Assembly (NCBI GenBank): GCA_964389205.1
Contig: CAYMDH010000012.1
Coordinates: 18,332-82,331, forward strand
Origin: Leptobacterium sp964389205
Lineage (GTDB): Bacteria; Bacteroidota; Bacteroidia; Flavobacteriales; Flavobacteriaceae
DNA: 64,000 nucleotides
Direction of reading: 5' to 3'
Shown: piece after piece, positions 17,683-25,593 of the stretch
Layout of the letters: every line of letters starts with the position of its first letter
How positions within the stretch are numbered: position 1 is the stretch's first letter
Program-made: the position numbers and the translations under genes
The notes under the pieces: model-generated
Told to the model about the DNA's origin: nothing
The model's input: only the letters and a program-made list of their open reading frames with translations
The model's database searches: none

Positions 17683-18630
17683 ATGAAAAAACTAATACTC
17701 AAAAGCGGATTATATGCAATCCTATTACTTCTTATGTTAGAAGTATGGGTACGTGTTTTACATTTAAGTAAAGATAATCCTATACGTATTATAGATGAAC
17801 AAAAGGTTGAAAAATGGATGCCTAATCAAAATGGGCATGCAGTCACAGGAAATAGACGACAAAATTTTTCTGAATTTAAGATTAATGAATCAGGATTTAA
17901 CTCTTATAGAGAATTTCAACCCACAAAAGAGAAAGTGGAAATAGCATTAGTAGGTGATTCATTTATTGAAGGTTTTCATCAACATTATTACAATTCAATA
18001 GGAAAAAAAATAGAAAATAAATTACCGGGAATTGAAGTTTACGAATATGGATATGCAGGCTATGATATGGCAGACCAACTCCACCTCATAAACGTATACC
18101 AAGATAAATTTAAGTTGATAGATCATGTGATTTTAGGGATTAAATTTTCAAATGACTTGACTAGAGATGAATATAAAGTTATTCAATCTAGAATGAAACT
18201 GGAATCTCCTTTATTTAGAGCATTACGTCAAATTAAATTATTAGTTTATGTACAAAATATAGGAGCTTTAGACCCGTTAAAAAAGTTATTGTCAAAAATC
18301 ACTTCTGGTAGCTCTAAAAAGAAAGAAAAGAAGTTAAAAACAGCAGGTCAAATTAGAGAAGAAGAACAAGTGTTTATTGAAAATTTCGAGAGCTTAATTA
18401 AGCTATATGATTATGATAAAGAACGTTATACATTCTTATTAGATTCAAAAAACACAAGTACTACGTTCTTAAAATACTTAGAAACTCATGAGTACTCATA
18501 TATAGATTTTGCTCCAAGGTTTGAAAAAGAGAAACGACCTAAAACGTTAATATATGATAAACATTGGAATAATTATGGAAGAAGTTTAATTGCAGAAGTA
18601 ATAGCAAATTATATCAAACAAAAAGAATAA
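17683..18630 (+). CDS. membrane-anchored SGNH-type acetyltransferase/esterase partner, copy 2
   Basis: A 315-residue protein with an N-terminal membrane segment (about residues 7-20) and an SGNH fold. Block I is LVGDSFIEGF (Ser93) and the C-terminal Asp-His pair is in YDKHWNNYGR (about 294-303). The region from about 200 to 225 is Lys-rich (SGSSKKKEKKLK) and may be a flexible linker. It begins 5 nt after the second MBOAT stop and is its likely partner in acetylating an extracytoplasmic glycan. The gene is followed by a 61-nt spacer that contains the AACC repeat tract. Confidence 0.74.
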   Translation: MKKLILKSGLYAILLLLMLEVWVRVLHLSKDNPIRIIDEQKVEKWMPNQNGHAVTGNRRQNFSEFKINESGFNSYREFQPTKEKVEIALVGDSFIEGFHQHYYNSIGKKIENKLPGIEVYEYGYAGYDMADQLHLINVYQDKFKLIDHVILGIKFSNDLTRDEYKVIQSRMKLESPLFRALRQIKLLVYVQNIGALDPLKKLLSKITSGSSKKKEKKLKTAGQIREEEQVFIENFESLIKLYDYDKERYTFLLDSKNTSTTFLKYLETHEYSYIDFAPRFEKEKRPKTLIYDKHWNNYGRSLIAEVIANYIKQKE

Positions 18631-18661
18631 TTCTTTATTGATAAACGTTTCTTTATAAATA

Positions 18662-18692
18662 CAACCAACCAACCAACCAACCAACCAACCAA
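18662..18692 (+). repeat. (AACC)n tetranucleotide repeat abutting the start codon of the FemAB-like gene
   Basis: Seven perfect AACC units fill 18663-18690. Period-4 identity extends to the C at 18662 and to the AA at 18691-18692, and the last A is also the A of the ATG at 18692. Unit-number change by slippage would alter the leader length and the spacing to upstream signals. Reading upstream in the gene's frame, a TAA stop occurs at 18656-18658 just before the tract, so the tract does not lie inside a longer reading frame in the present state. Confidence 0.95.
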
Positions 18693-19933
18693 TGCGAGTC
18701 AATTTATCTACTTCTAAAATTTTCAAAGAAACTTGGTTAAAACATTTTAATAATGATCGCCCTGCATTAACATTTGACTTCATTAATGGAACTTCATTTA
18801 TAAAAGACAAACGTATCCCTCTTTATAGAAATTATGGCAGCACGCTGATAACAAATAATTTTTATGAAGAAGGAACTGCCATTGAAAAGGATTCTAAAAA
18901 TAAGGCCTTTATCATATATAATGTTCCTTCTTATTACAATGTGTCTAGCACGACACTAGGTAATGGTGCTGTTAAAATAAAAAGAGTAAAAGAATACCAA
19001 GGATATTTAACCGATTTTTCAGAGCATAGCGATATAGATTCTTTTTTGAAAGACCAATTAGGAAGTAAAAATTTAGGAAACATAAGAAGAAGAGGAAAAA
19101 GATTAGAAACTTGTTTTGATATTTCTTATAAGTGGTTTTATGGAGCTATAACAAAAGAAGAATACGATTTCATATTTGATAAATTCAAAGGGTTATTGAA
19201 GAAGAAATTTAAAAGTAAAGGAGAGTATTATCATAATACTACTCCAAAAATGTGGAATTTTTATTATGATCATGTATATGAAATGATTCTAAAAAAAGAA
19301 GCTTCTTTATTTGTTATTTCTAATAATAAAGAACCAATTTCTATATATTTAAGTTATCATTTTGAAGATATTGCTACAGGGTTAATACCTGTGTTTGATT
19401 TAGATTATGCAAAATATGGTGTAGGATCACTCATGATTATTAAATTATTTGAATTACTTTTTAATGAAGGCTTCAAGAAGTATGATTTTTTTAAAGGAGA
19501 TTATGGATATAAAAAGAATTGGTGTAATCAAACATACACATTTGAACATCATATACTTTATGATTCCAAATCGATCATTAGTAGTAGCTTAGCATTTTTA
19601 ATAACTAATGTATATACTTTCAAGCAATATTTAAGAAGCAAAGGAATCAATGAATATTATCATAAAATTAGATTTTATCTAAATAATAAATCTAAAAATG
19701 ATACTCCTAATACATTAAAAACTATAGATATTAGTGATGAACAAATCATAATTGAGGATTATAATATCATACCCGATTTAAATGAAAACTATGAATTTCT
19801 AAGAAAAAGTATTTATGATTTTATTTATGGGACTAAAGATTTTATAAAAGATGTCAAAATTTATGAATCTAAAATAGATAAAGACGAATTTATAGTTATT
19901 GGAGAAAGAAAAAAAATAAGAATATCTATGTAA
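18692..19933 (+). CDS. GNAT/FemAB-like acyl- or aminoacyl-transferase
   Basis: A 413-residue soluble protein. The central part (about 120-310) looks like the CelD/BcsL-type GNAT fold: NIRRRGKRLETCFDI, then EASLFVISNNKEPISIYLSY, VGSLMIIKLFELLF and KYDFFKGDYGYKKNW. Related proteins transfer acyl groups or, in FemAB enzymes, amino acids from tRNA. The start at 18692 is supported by alignment with the dead paralogue downstream (MRVNLSTSKIFKETWLK against MKNNPFTSELYTATWLK). It is immediately preceded by the AACC tract. Given the flanking decoration genes, a role in modifying the surface polysaccharide is plausible but not shown. Confidence 0.68.
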   Translation: MRVNLSTSKIFKETWLKHFNNDRPALTFDFINGTSFIKDKRIPLYRNYGSTLITNNFYEEGTAIEKDSKNKAFIIYNVPSYYNVSSTTLGNGAVKIKRVKEYQGYLTDFSEHSDIDSFLKDQLGSKNLGNIRRRGKRLETCFDISYKWFYGAITKEEYDFIFDKFKGLLKKKFKSKGEYYHNTTPKMWNFYYDHVYEMILKKEASLFVISNNKEPISIYLSYHFEDIATGLIPVFDLDYAKYGVGSLMIIKLFELLFNEGFKKYDFFKGDYGYKKNWCNQTYTFEHHILYDSKSIISSSLAFLITNVYTFKQYLRSKGINEYYHKIRFYLNNKSKNDTPNTLKTIDISDEQIIIEDYNIIPDLNENYEFLRKSIYDFIYGTKDFIKDVKIYESKIDKDEFIVIGERKKIRISM

Positions 19934-21146
19934 TGTTTTTACAAAAAAACTGTCCAATAATTAATACTAAATATAATATAAATGGGATGAGTTTGTAAAA
20001 ACGATTACCAATTAAGCATTTTTAGTAAATGAAAAACAATCCTTTTACTTCAGAATTATATACCGCTACTTGGTTAAAATATGCAAATAAAAAAATATTA
20101 AAGATTAAAGGGGTAAAAGGAATTTCTTTTGCTAAATCTTCATTTCCCTATGTCTATTATAATATAGGTAAAAACCTAACGAAAGGAATTTCATATACAT
20201 TAGATAAAAATCATAAATCTATTAAACTAGGAAATAAAGTTTTATTAGTGCATGATGTTCCAAACTATTTTAAAACAGATCTAAACCAACCTAAAAATGG
20301 GGTTAAAATTCATAAAGTAAAGCAGTATGAAGGTTTTTTTGCAAATCTGAAAGAACACACTTCTGTCGAATCTTATATTAAAACAAAATTTAGTTCTAAA
20401 AGTCAATATAAATATAGACGAAATATAAAACGACTTGAAAGTTGTTTTAACATTGAATACAAAGCACACTATGGAGCAATAGAAAAAAGTCATTATAACT
20501 TTATTTTTGATGCGTTTACTAAATTATTAAAGAAGTGATATTCTGAAAAAGAAGAAGAATATGACCAGCTCAAGCACTGGGATTTTTATAAAGAATTATT
20601 TATAATATGATTCTAAGTAAAAAAGCATCTCTCTTTGTGATTTATGAAGGAGGAGTGCCTATTAGTGTTATGTTTAACTTTCATTCTGATACTGTAGTTT
20701 TTGATGCAATTCCGGTGTTTGATACAGATTTTTCTAAATTTACTTTAGGGTATATTACAATTATCAAAGTTTTGGAATGGTGCATTCAATCTGAAGTAGA
20801 GATCTTTGATTTTTCTAAGGGATATTATGAGTATAAAGAACGATGGGGAACTACAAAATATAACTTTGACTATCATATTATATATAATCCAAAATCTATT
20901 ATTTCCAATACACTAGGTTTTGTATTAAAAAAGTTTTTTGTATTCAAACAATTTCTAAGAGAAAAAGAATTTAACATATTATATCAGAGAATCGTATATA
21001 CATTAAAAGGGGGTAAAAAGAATTATCAAAAAAGAATACCTATTATTTCTAAAAAAGAAAAATGTATAGAAGCTATTGACGTTTTAGGAATTGATGAGAT
21101 AACACCTAACTATCCGTCATTTATGCGAAAATCTTTAATTGACTTT

Positions 21147-21154
21147 TTATTTGA
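21147..21154 (+). repeat. left 8-bp target-site duplication of the IS (TTATTTGA)
   Basis: The sequence TTATTTGA directly before the left terminal repeat is identical to 22114-22121. Eight base pairs is the usual duplication size for the IS1595 family. The perfect match points to a fairly recent insertion. Confidence 0.9.
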
Positions 21155-21177
21155 TAGAGGTCAGTAGTTAAACACCT
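21155..21177 (+). repeat. left terminal inverted repeat of the IS
   Basis: TAGAGGTCAG is shared perfectly with the reverse complement of the right end. The following 13 bp match at 8 positions, including a closing ACCT. Confidence 0.85.
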
Positions 21178-21206
21178 ATCTTTAGGATCAATAAATATGT
21201 TGAAAT

Positions 21207-22100
21207 ATGAACATTTTCAAGGGTCAAAATCTTCTAGAGTTCTCTAATCGGTTCAGATCAAACCTAGATTGCAAGGAATATTTAGCAGAAATAAAGTCAA
21301 AAACAGCCTATAAATGCACTCGTTGTAATCATACTGCTTATCAATCCCTAAAGGATTTTGGTAGAAAATGTAATATTTGTAGCCATATTGAATCTGCAAC
21401 AGCTGGTACGCTATTCCATAAGGTCAAATTTGGTGTTCGCAAAGCTTTTTTCATTTGTTTTGAGATGTCGACTACCACCAAGAGTCTATCTGCTAGTTAC
21501 ATGGCAGTACGCTATGGGATTACTGAAACTACAGCTCGACTTTTTATGCATAAAGTAAGAGAAGCTATGTCTTCTAATGGTAATCACCCCATGGATGGAG
21601 ATGTTCATGTAGATGAATTTGTAATTGTAGGAAAAGATCAAGGCAAGACTGGTAGAAGTTATAATAGTAGTAAAAAGAAAGCAGCCACAGCTGTTCAGCT
21701 CACAAAAGATGGTAAAGTCAAGCGTATGTATGCCATGCGAATAGATGACTTTTCAGCAGAATCGCTTCAATATATTTTTGTAAACCACATCAGTAGAGAA
21801 GCAAAAGTGACCACTGATAAATGGATAGGATATAGACCCATTTCAAAAGTATACGATATTACACAAATCGAAAGTGATAAGGGGCTAAATTTTAAAGCAC
21901 TTCATACAATGATACATCAAGTTAAATCATGGATAAGAACCACTTATTCATGGGTAAGTGATGGAAATCTGAACCGCTATTTTAATGAATTCTGTTATAG
22001 AATCAATAGATCGCAAAGTAAGAATACAATTTTTGATAATCTCATATGTAGAATGGTTGAAGCCAATAACATAAATCAAGCAAAATTAATAGGTAACTAA
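21207..22100 (+). CDS. IS1595-family (ISXO2-like) transposase
   Basis: A 297-residue DDE-type transposase. The N-terminus carries a zinc-ribbon (CTRCNHTAY ... KCNICSH) followed by the family motif TAGTLFHKVKFG. The catalytic domain has DVHVDEFVIVG, a Lys-rich loop, and TTDKWIGYRP, with a C-terminal NRYFNEFCYRINR segment. The frame is uninterrupted and reaches TAA at 22098-22100 inside the right terminal repeat. ATG at 21207 lies 52 nt inside the left end. Because both ends and the gene are intact, the element may still be active. Confidence 0.92.
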   Translation: MNIFKGQNLLEFSNRFRSNLDCKEYLAEIKSKTAYKCTRCNHTAYQSLKDFGRKCNICSHIESATAGTLFHKVKFGVRKAFFICFEMSTTTKSLSASYMAVRYGITETTARLFMHKVREAMSSNGNHPMDGDVHVDEFVIVGKDQGKTGRSYNSSKKKAATAVQLTKDGKVKRMYAMRIDDFSAESLQYIFVNHISREAKVTTDKWIGYRPISKVYDITQIESDKGLNFKALHTMIHQVKSWIRTTYSWVSDGNLNRYFNEFCYRINRSQSKNTIFDNLICRMVEANNINQAKLIGN

Positions 22101-22113
22101 ATGCTGACCTCTA
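22091..22113 (-). repeat. right terminal inverted repeat of the IS
   Basis: The reverse complement begins TAGAGGTCAG, like the left end. It overlaps the last 10 nt of the transposase gene. Confidence 0.85.
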
Positions 22114-22121
22114 TTATTTGA
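22114..22121 (+). repeat. right 8-bp target-site duplication of the IS (TTATTTGA)
   Basis: Identical to 21147-21154. Reading from here, the interrupted gene continues in frame as ESKNHIDEIK. Confidence 0.9.
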
Positions 22122-22235
22122 ATCTAAAAATCATATTGATGAAATTAAAGCATTTAAGTTACCTACAGAAGATAAAGACAAATATGCTATAGTGGGTAGA
22201 GAAACCTGTTATGAAATTACTTTAGAAGAAACATC

Positions 22236-23252
22236 TTAAAGCCTGTACAATGGGAAAAAATTTGTATCTATTTCTTGCGCTTTTTTATCTTTAATCAAAT
22301 CATTATAAACTTCGAAATTTAAAATATATTTCCAAACTTTAAAAGGCTTGAAATTTTTAGAAAAAGAGGATTTAAAAGAGAATAAAGAATCGTTTTGACC
22401 ACCCAATCCTCCACCTAGATTTAATACAGTATATTTTTCTTCAGAAGCTTTGACTCTCATTTCATCAATTAATAATTTGGCAGGAGTTAAATCTAAATAA
22501 TCGTTTTTGGCACCAGAAAGATGGTATTGCACAATGTCATTTGTTTTGATAAACATAGCACCAGCTATTATTTTCTTTGTTTCATTGTGTTCAATTACAA
22601 GAACTTCACTTTTGAAATCCTGACTTTCCATGAGTTTAGAGAAATACTCAAAATCAAAATAATACGATTTTGTTGCATTTACACGATCCATATTTTCATA
22701 ATAGATATCAATATATTCTTTTATTTCTTCTTTGTTTGCAGCTTGTCTCACTGTACAAAACCTACGAGACTTGTTAACATGAGTTTTTGTTCTTCTAGAA
22801 TACTTACTTCTTTGTATATCAATAGGTTCTGTTAAGTCTATTGATACTACCTCTCCACTGAAAGGTTTTTCTCCTAAACCTTCTAAAACAGTCTCTTGAT
22901 GTTTTATAAAAGGATTCAGCCTAGAAAATAACGTAATAATTTTTTGTTCACTCAAAAACGTACTCAATGCTGTTATAAAATTGGTGTTATCGAAATTTTT
23001 ATCAATATTTTTTGAAACAGGACCAGCATATCCATAGACAGATGTAGCATCGTAATACTGTGTGTCAAAAACGTTTCTTATTAGAAGAGGTAATGCTATG
23101 CATACATAGTTTTCTTGATATAATATAAGTATTGGCTTTTCGCCTTTTTGTCTTGAGAATAAATGATAATCATAGGTATGATAAAAATCATAATTTTTAA
23201 TATCTTCTAAAACGAGTTTCCACTCATCTTTGTGTTCAATAATTTTAATCAT
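22236..23252 (-). CDS. FemAB/GNAT_6-type transferase, capsule-cluster copy A
   Basis: A 338-residue soluble protein of the FemAB-like GNAT_6 type. Family features are SVYGYAGPV in the N-terminal half, the basic SKYSRRTKTHVNKSRR loop, IIAGAMFIKTNDIVQYHLSGA, and LNLGGGLGGQNDSLFSFK near the C-terminus. Homologues transfer amino acids from aminoacyl-tRNA (peptidoglycan bridge) or acyl groups to sugars. It is the last gene of the minus-strand cluster and is convergent with the FemAB pseudogene, with stops overlapping by 3 nt. The acceptor is unknown; context suggests an amino sugar of the polysaccharide. Confidence 0.75.
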   Translation of the reverse strand: MIKIIEHKDEWKLVLEDIKNYDFYHTYDYHLFSRQKGEKPILILYQENYVCIALPLLIRNVFDTQYYDATSVYGYAGPVSKNIDKNFDNTNFITALSTFLSEQKIITLFSRLNPFIKHQETVLEGLGEKPFSGEVVSIDLTEPIDIQRSKYSRRTKTHVNKSRRFCTVRQAANKEEIKEYIDIYYENMDRVNATKSYYFDFEYFSKLMESQDFKSEVLVIEHNETKKIIAGAMFIKTNDIVQYHLSGAKNDYLDLTPAKLLIDEMRVKASEEKYTVLNLGGGLGGQNDSLFSFKSSFSKNFKPFKVWKYILNFEVYNDLIKDKKAQEIDTNFFPLYRL

Positions 23253-23274
23253 TGTTTAAATTTTGTATATAATG

Positions 23275-24345
23275 TTATTTTCGATATTGAGGGAAAAACT
23301 TTTCATTTGTTTCATCTCCAACAACATCAACCCCAACCCCAACAATTTGAATCTCTCTAATCAAGCTTTCATATATTTCAGGATTTAAAACTTTTCTACC
23401 AGTATAAAAAATAACATCATCATCGTACTGAAAGAATGCTTTTTTATATTTATAAAGACCATCTCCATCTATTCGGCCTCCACCCAAAACATAATGTTTA
23501 ATTTTTTGTTTTTGAGCCCATTTGATAACTTCTATTTTTAAAAAATCGTTGGGGCGAGAGCTAAAATATTCAGAAAGTGTACCTCCTAAAAAAGAATAAA
23601 TAATTTCTTTTGAAAGAATCATTAATTCTGTAGAAACAGGAATATTATCCTTATAAACAACAGCAATTGCACAATTTTTATAATTGATGCTTATAAAGTT
23701 TTTAAAGAAGTCTAATGAATAGAAATAATGTTTGGTAGCATTATTTCTATTCATTGTATTTGTATAAATGGCGTAAAACAACGCAATAAGCTTTTCATCA
23801 ATTTCAGAACCGTAAAAAATTTTTATTTCTAATTCATCATTAGTGGCTCTTCTATAATTATTACGAACCTTAGGTTTAAAATTACTCCATTGAGTTTCCC
23901 CATCTATAATCTTACCTTTTACATTTGTTAATGTGTGAATTAATTCTCCAGTATATTCTTTATAATTTTCATTAAGACTGAATCTTATAAATTCTGTGAT
24001 AACATTATTTTTTCTATACCAGTTATCTACACTATTCCAAAATTGTTTTAAAAATAGATTAGTTATAGTTTCTTTGAAAAAAACAGGACCACTATATCCA
24101 TAAGGAGAACTCACATCAAAATAAGGAGTTAATTTCCCATTGATATAAATATTTCTTAGATAGAAGGGCATGATTATTTTAAGAACATCATTCTCACTGT
24201 ACGAAAAATAAAAAAGCTTTTCTTTATTATCTTTAGAGTTTTTAACAATTATTTTGTTAAATGGATCATCGCATAAAGCTGCGATAGATTTTTTCAAAAC
24301 AATTAAATCTTCCTTATTTTCTATTTCATTAACAGACAATTCCAT
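23275..24345 (-). CDS. FemAB/GNAT_6-type transferase, capsule-cluster copy B
   Basis: A 356-residue relative of copy A. Shared features are SSPYGYSGPVFF, the basic SNFKPKVRNNYRRA loop, VSTELMILSKEIIYSFLGG, and HYVLGGGRIDGDGLYKYKKAF. It lies 22 nt upstream of copy A in the same direction, so the two are probably co-transcribed, and 22 nt downstream of a sugar transferase gene. Two neighbouring enzymes of one family in one cluster suggest two different donors or acceptors. No signal peptide is present, so it should act in the cytoplasm, on nucleotide- or lipid-linked sugar. Confidence 0.75.
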   Translation of the reverse strand: MELSVNEIENKEDLIVLKKSIAALCDDPFNKIIVKNSKDNKEKLFYFSYSENDVLKIIMPFYLRNIYINGKLTPYFDVSSPYGYSGPVFFKETITNLFLKQFWNSVDNWYRKNNVITEFIRFSLNENYKEYTGELIHTLTNVKGKIIDGETQWSNFKPKVRNNYRRATNDELEIKIFYGSEIDEKLIALFYAIYTNTMNRNNATKHYFYSLDFFKNFISINYKNCAIAVVYKDNIPVSTELMILSKEIIYSFLGGTLSEYFSSRPNDFLKIEVIKWAQKQKIKHYVLGGGRIDGDGLYKYKKAFFQYDDDVIFYTGRKVLNPEIYESLIREIQIVGVGVDVVGDETNEKFFPQYRK

Positions 24346-24367
24346 AGCTCAAACTTAATATTAATGA

Positions 24368-24976
24368 TTAATTTTCACTACCAGTAAAATCTGGCATATT
24401 TAAATTTTCACTACTATTTACATCTTCTCGTTTAATAACTTTTTTTACTGTTAGCATTAAAATTTTAAAATCTAGTTTAAAAGATTGATTTTCAACATAC
24501 CAAACATCATATTCGAATTTTTGATCCCAACTTATGGTATTTCTTCCATTTACTTGTGCCCATCCGGTAATGCCGGGTTTAGAATGATGTCTTTTCTTTT
24601 GAAAATCATTATACAATGGTATATATTTCATTAAAAGGGGTCTAGGACCTATTAAACTCATGTCTCCCTTAATAACATTTATAAGTTGTGGAATTTCATC
24701 TAAAGAATATTTTCTAATAAAAGCTCCTAACTTAGTAATACGTTTATCAAATGGCAATAACTCACCTGTAGCATCCTTTTTGTCATTCATAGTTTTGAAT
24801 TTCATTATTTTAAAGGGTTTTTCATGCCAACCTGGTCGTTCTTGAAAGAAAAAAGGCTTTCCATTATTACTAAAAAACAGAATGATAGCAACAATTATAA
24901 AGATAGGAAAAAGAACAATCATGCCCATTAAAGCCAATAATAAATCTAAAACACGTTTTATGAATTTCTTGTACAT
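24368..24976 (-). CDS. PglC-like initiating sugar-phosphate transferase, copy 1
   Basis: A 202-residue small phosphoglycosyl transferase that moves a sugar phosphate from a UDP-sugar to undecaprenyl phosphate, starting each repeat unit. It has one N-terminal membrane (re-entrant) helix (about 12-34), PFFFQERPG, KIMKFKTMND, the catalytic DEIPQLINVIKGDMSLIGPRP, and HSKPGITGWAQVNGRN. Length matches the short PglC type, not the long WbaP/WcaJ type. PglC enzymes often use UDP-N,N'-diacetylbacillosamine, which fits the dehydratase and aminotransferase genes at 46-49 kb. A paralogue lies two genes upstream at 25568-26185. Confidence 0.88.
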   Translation of the reverse strand: MYKKFIKRVLDLLLALMGMIVLFPIFIIVAIILFFSNNGKPFFFQERPGWHEKPFKIMKFKTMNDKKDATGELLPFDKRITKLGAFIRKYSLDEIPQLINVIKGDMSLIGPRPLLMKYIPLYNDFQKKRHHSKPGITGWAQVNGRNTISWDQKFEYDVWYVENQSFKLDFKILMLTVKKVIKREDVNSSENLNMPDFTGSEN

Positions 24977-24987
24977 AATTTTTTAGT

Positions 24988-25593
24988 TTAACTATCTATA
25001 AAATGTTGTTTATAAATTAGTTTCATACTGTCTATAGTTGCTTTTTTTCCTTTTTCGATAAATTTTGGATAGAGTGTTTCAAAAGTATCTTCATCTTCAA
25101 AGACAATGGCTTCTTGACATAGAATAATGCCCTCATCTATTTTATCGTCAATTATATGTGTAGTAACTCCAGAAATTTTTACTCCATAATCTAATGCATC
25201 TTGTATGGCCGTTTTAGTTGCTAAAAAACTAGGAAAAAGAGATGGGTGGATATTAATAATTTTATTAGAAAATGCTTTTAGCATTTCATCTTTAATAATG
25301 TATTTAAAACCTAACATAAATATATAGTCAATACTCCTTTTTTTTAATTGATCGCATAATTCTTTTTGAAATAAATGTTGAGAATCAAACCTATTCCTTT
25401 TTAATTGTAATGTTTCAATACCGCTTTTCTCTGCAAGATCTGCTGCTCCAGAAGGCTTATTTTCATAAACAAGTAATGATATATCAGACTCTTCCATTTT
25501 CCCTTCGTTAAAGGCTTCAATTGCTTTGACAGCACTATTACCCCAACCAGTAGTTAGAATAGCCCATTTAAGCTTTTGTTTTCCTATAATCAT
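24988..25593 (-). CDS. PurN-like formyltransferase, probable sugar N-formyltransferase
   Basis: A 201-residue protein with the formyltransferase core: an N-terminal ILTTGWGNSA loop, the catalytic Asn-x-His motif INIHPSLFPS, and the catalytic Asp in TTHIIDDKIDEG. These correspond to the Asn-His-Asp triad of N10-formyl-THF enzymes such as PurN. A purine role is unlikely because the gene lies between two sugar transferases in a capsule cluster and its start overlaps the upstream gene by 26 nt. The inferred role is N-formylation of an amino sugar, as known in several O-antigen pathways. The exact substrate is not predictable here. Confidence 0.76.
   Translation of the reverse strand: MIIGKQKLKWAILTTGWGNSAVKAIEAFNEGKMEESDISLLVYENKPSGAADLAEKSGIETLQLKRNRFDSQHLFQKELCDQLKKRSIDYIFMLGFKYIIKDEMLKAFSNKIINIHPSLFPSFLATKTAIQDALDYGVKISGVTTHIIDDKIDEGIILCQEAIVFEDEDTFETLYPKFIEKGKKATIDSMKLIYKQHFIDS

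Larger units (their letters stand above)
21155..22113 (+). mobile_element. IS1595-family insertion sequence, 959 bp, apparently complete
   Basis: The element is bounded by imperfect terminal inverted repeats of about 23 bp (outer 10 bp TAGAGGTCAG perfect) and flanked by an exact 8-bp duplication, TTATTTGA. It carries one intact transposase gene in the + direction. Its insertion lies within the 3' part of the FemAB-like pseudogene, and excision in silico restores that reading frame exactly, which fixes the element's ends. Confidence 0.92.
20029..22239 (+). pseudogene. inactivated paralogue of the GNAT/FemAB-like gene (nonsense, frameshift, IS insertion)
   Basis: This was a second gene of the type at 18692. 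Three lesions are visible. A TGA stop at 20536-20538 interrupts the frame after LLKK; translation past it still matches the family (YSEKEEEYDQ...HWDFYKELF). One base is missing in the T run near 20599-20601; restoring it joins KELF to YNMILSKKASLF, which matches EMILKKEASLF of the paralogue. An IS1595-type element sits at 21155-22113. Removing it and one target copy joins LIDFLF to ESKNHIDEIKAF in frame, ending at TAA 22237-22239. The last 3 nt overlap the stop of the convergent gene at 22236-23252. The gene is certainly non-functional as full-length protein. Confidence 0.9.

Noticed and set aside
18586..18810. Minus-strand open frame of 74 codons with repeated Trp-Leu-Val-Gly
   Set aside because: It is the antisense reading of the AACC tract and flanking genes; the WLVG pattern is a product of the repeat, and both neighbours read on the + strand.
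20607..21167. Independent 186-codon gene after the pseudogene's first part
   Set aside because: It is the out-of-frame continuation of the FemAB-like gene after a 1-base loss, and its last codons run into the IS left end.
24988..25593. Housekeeping purN (purine synthesis)
   Set aside because: The catalytic triad is kept, but the gene is buried between two sugar transferases with an overlapping start; a sugar N-formyltransferase fits better.
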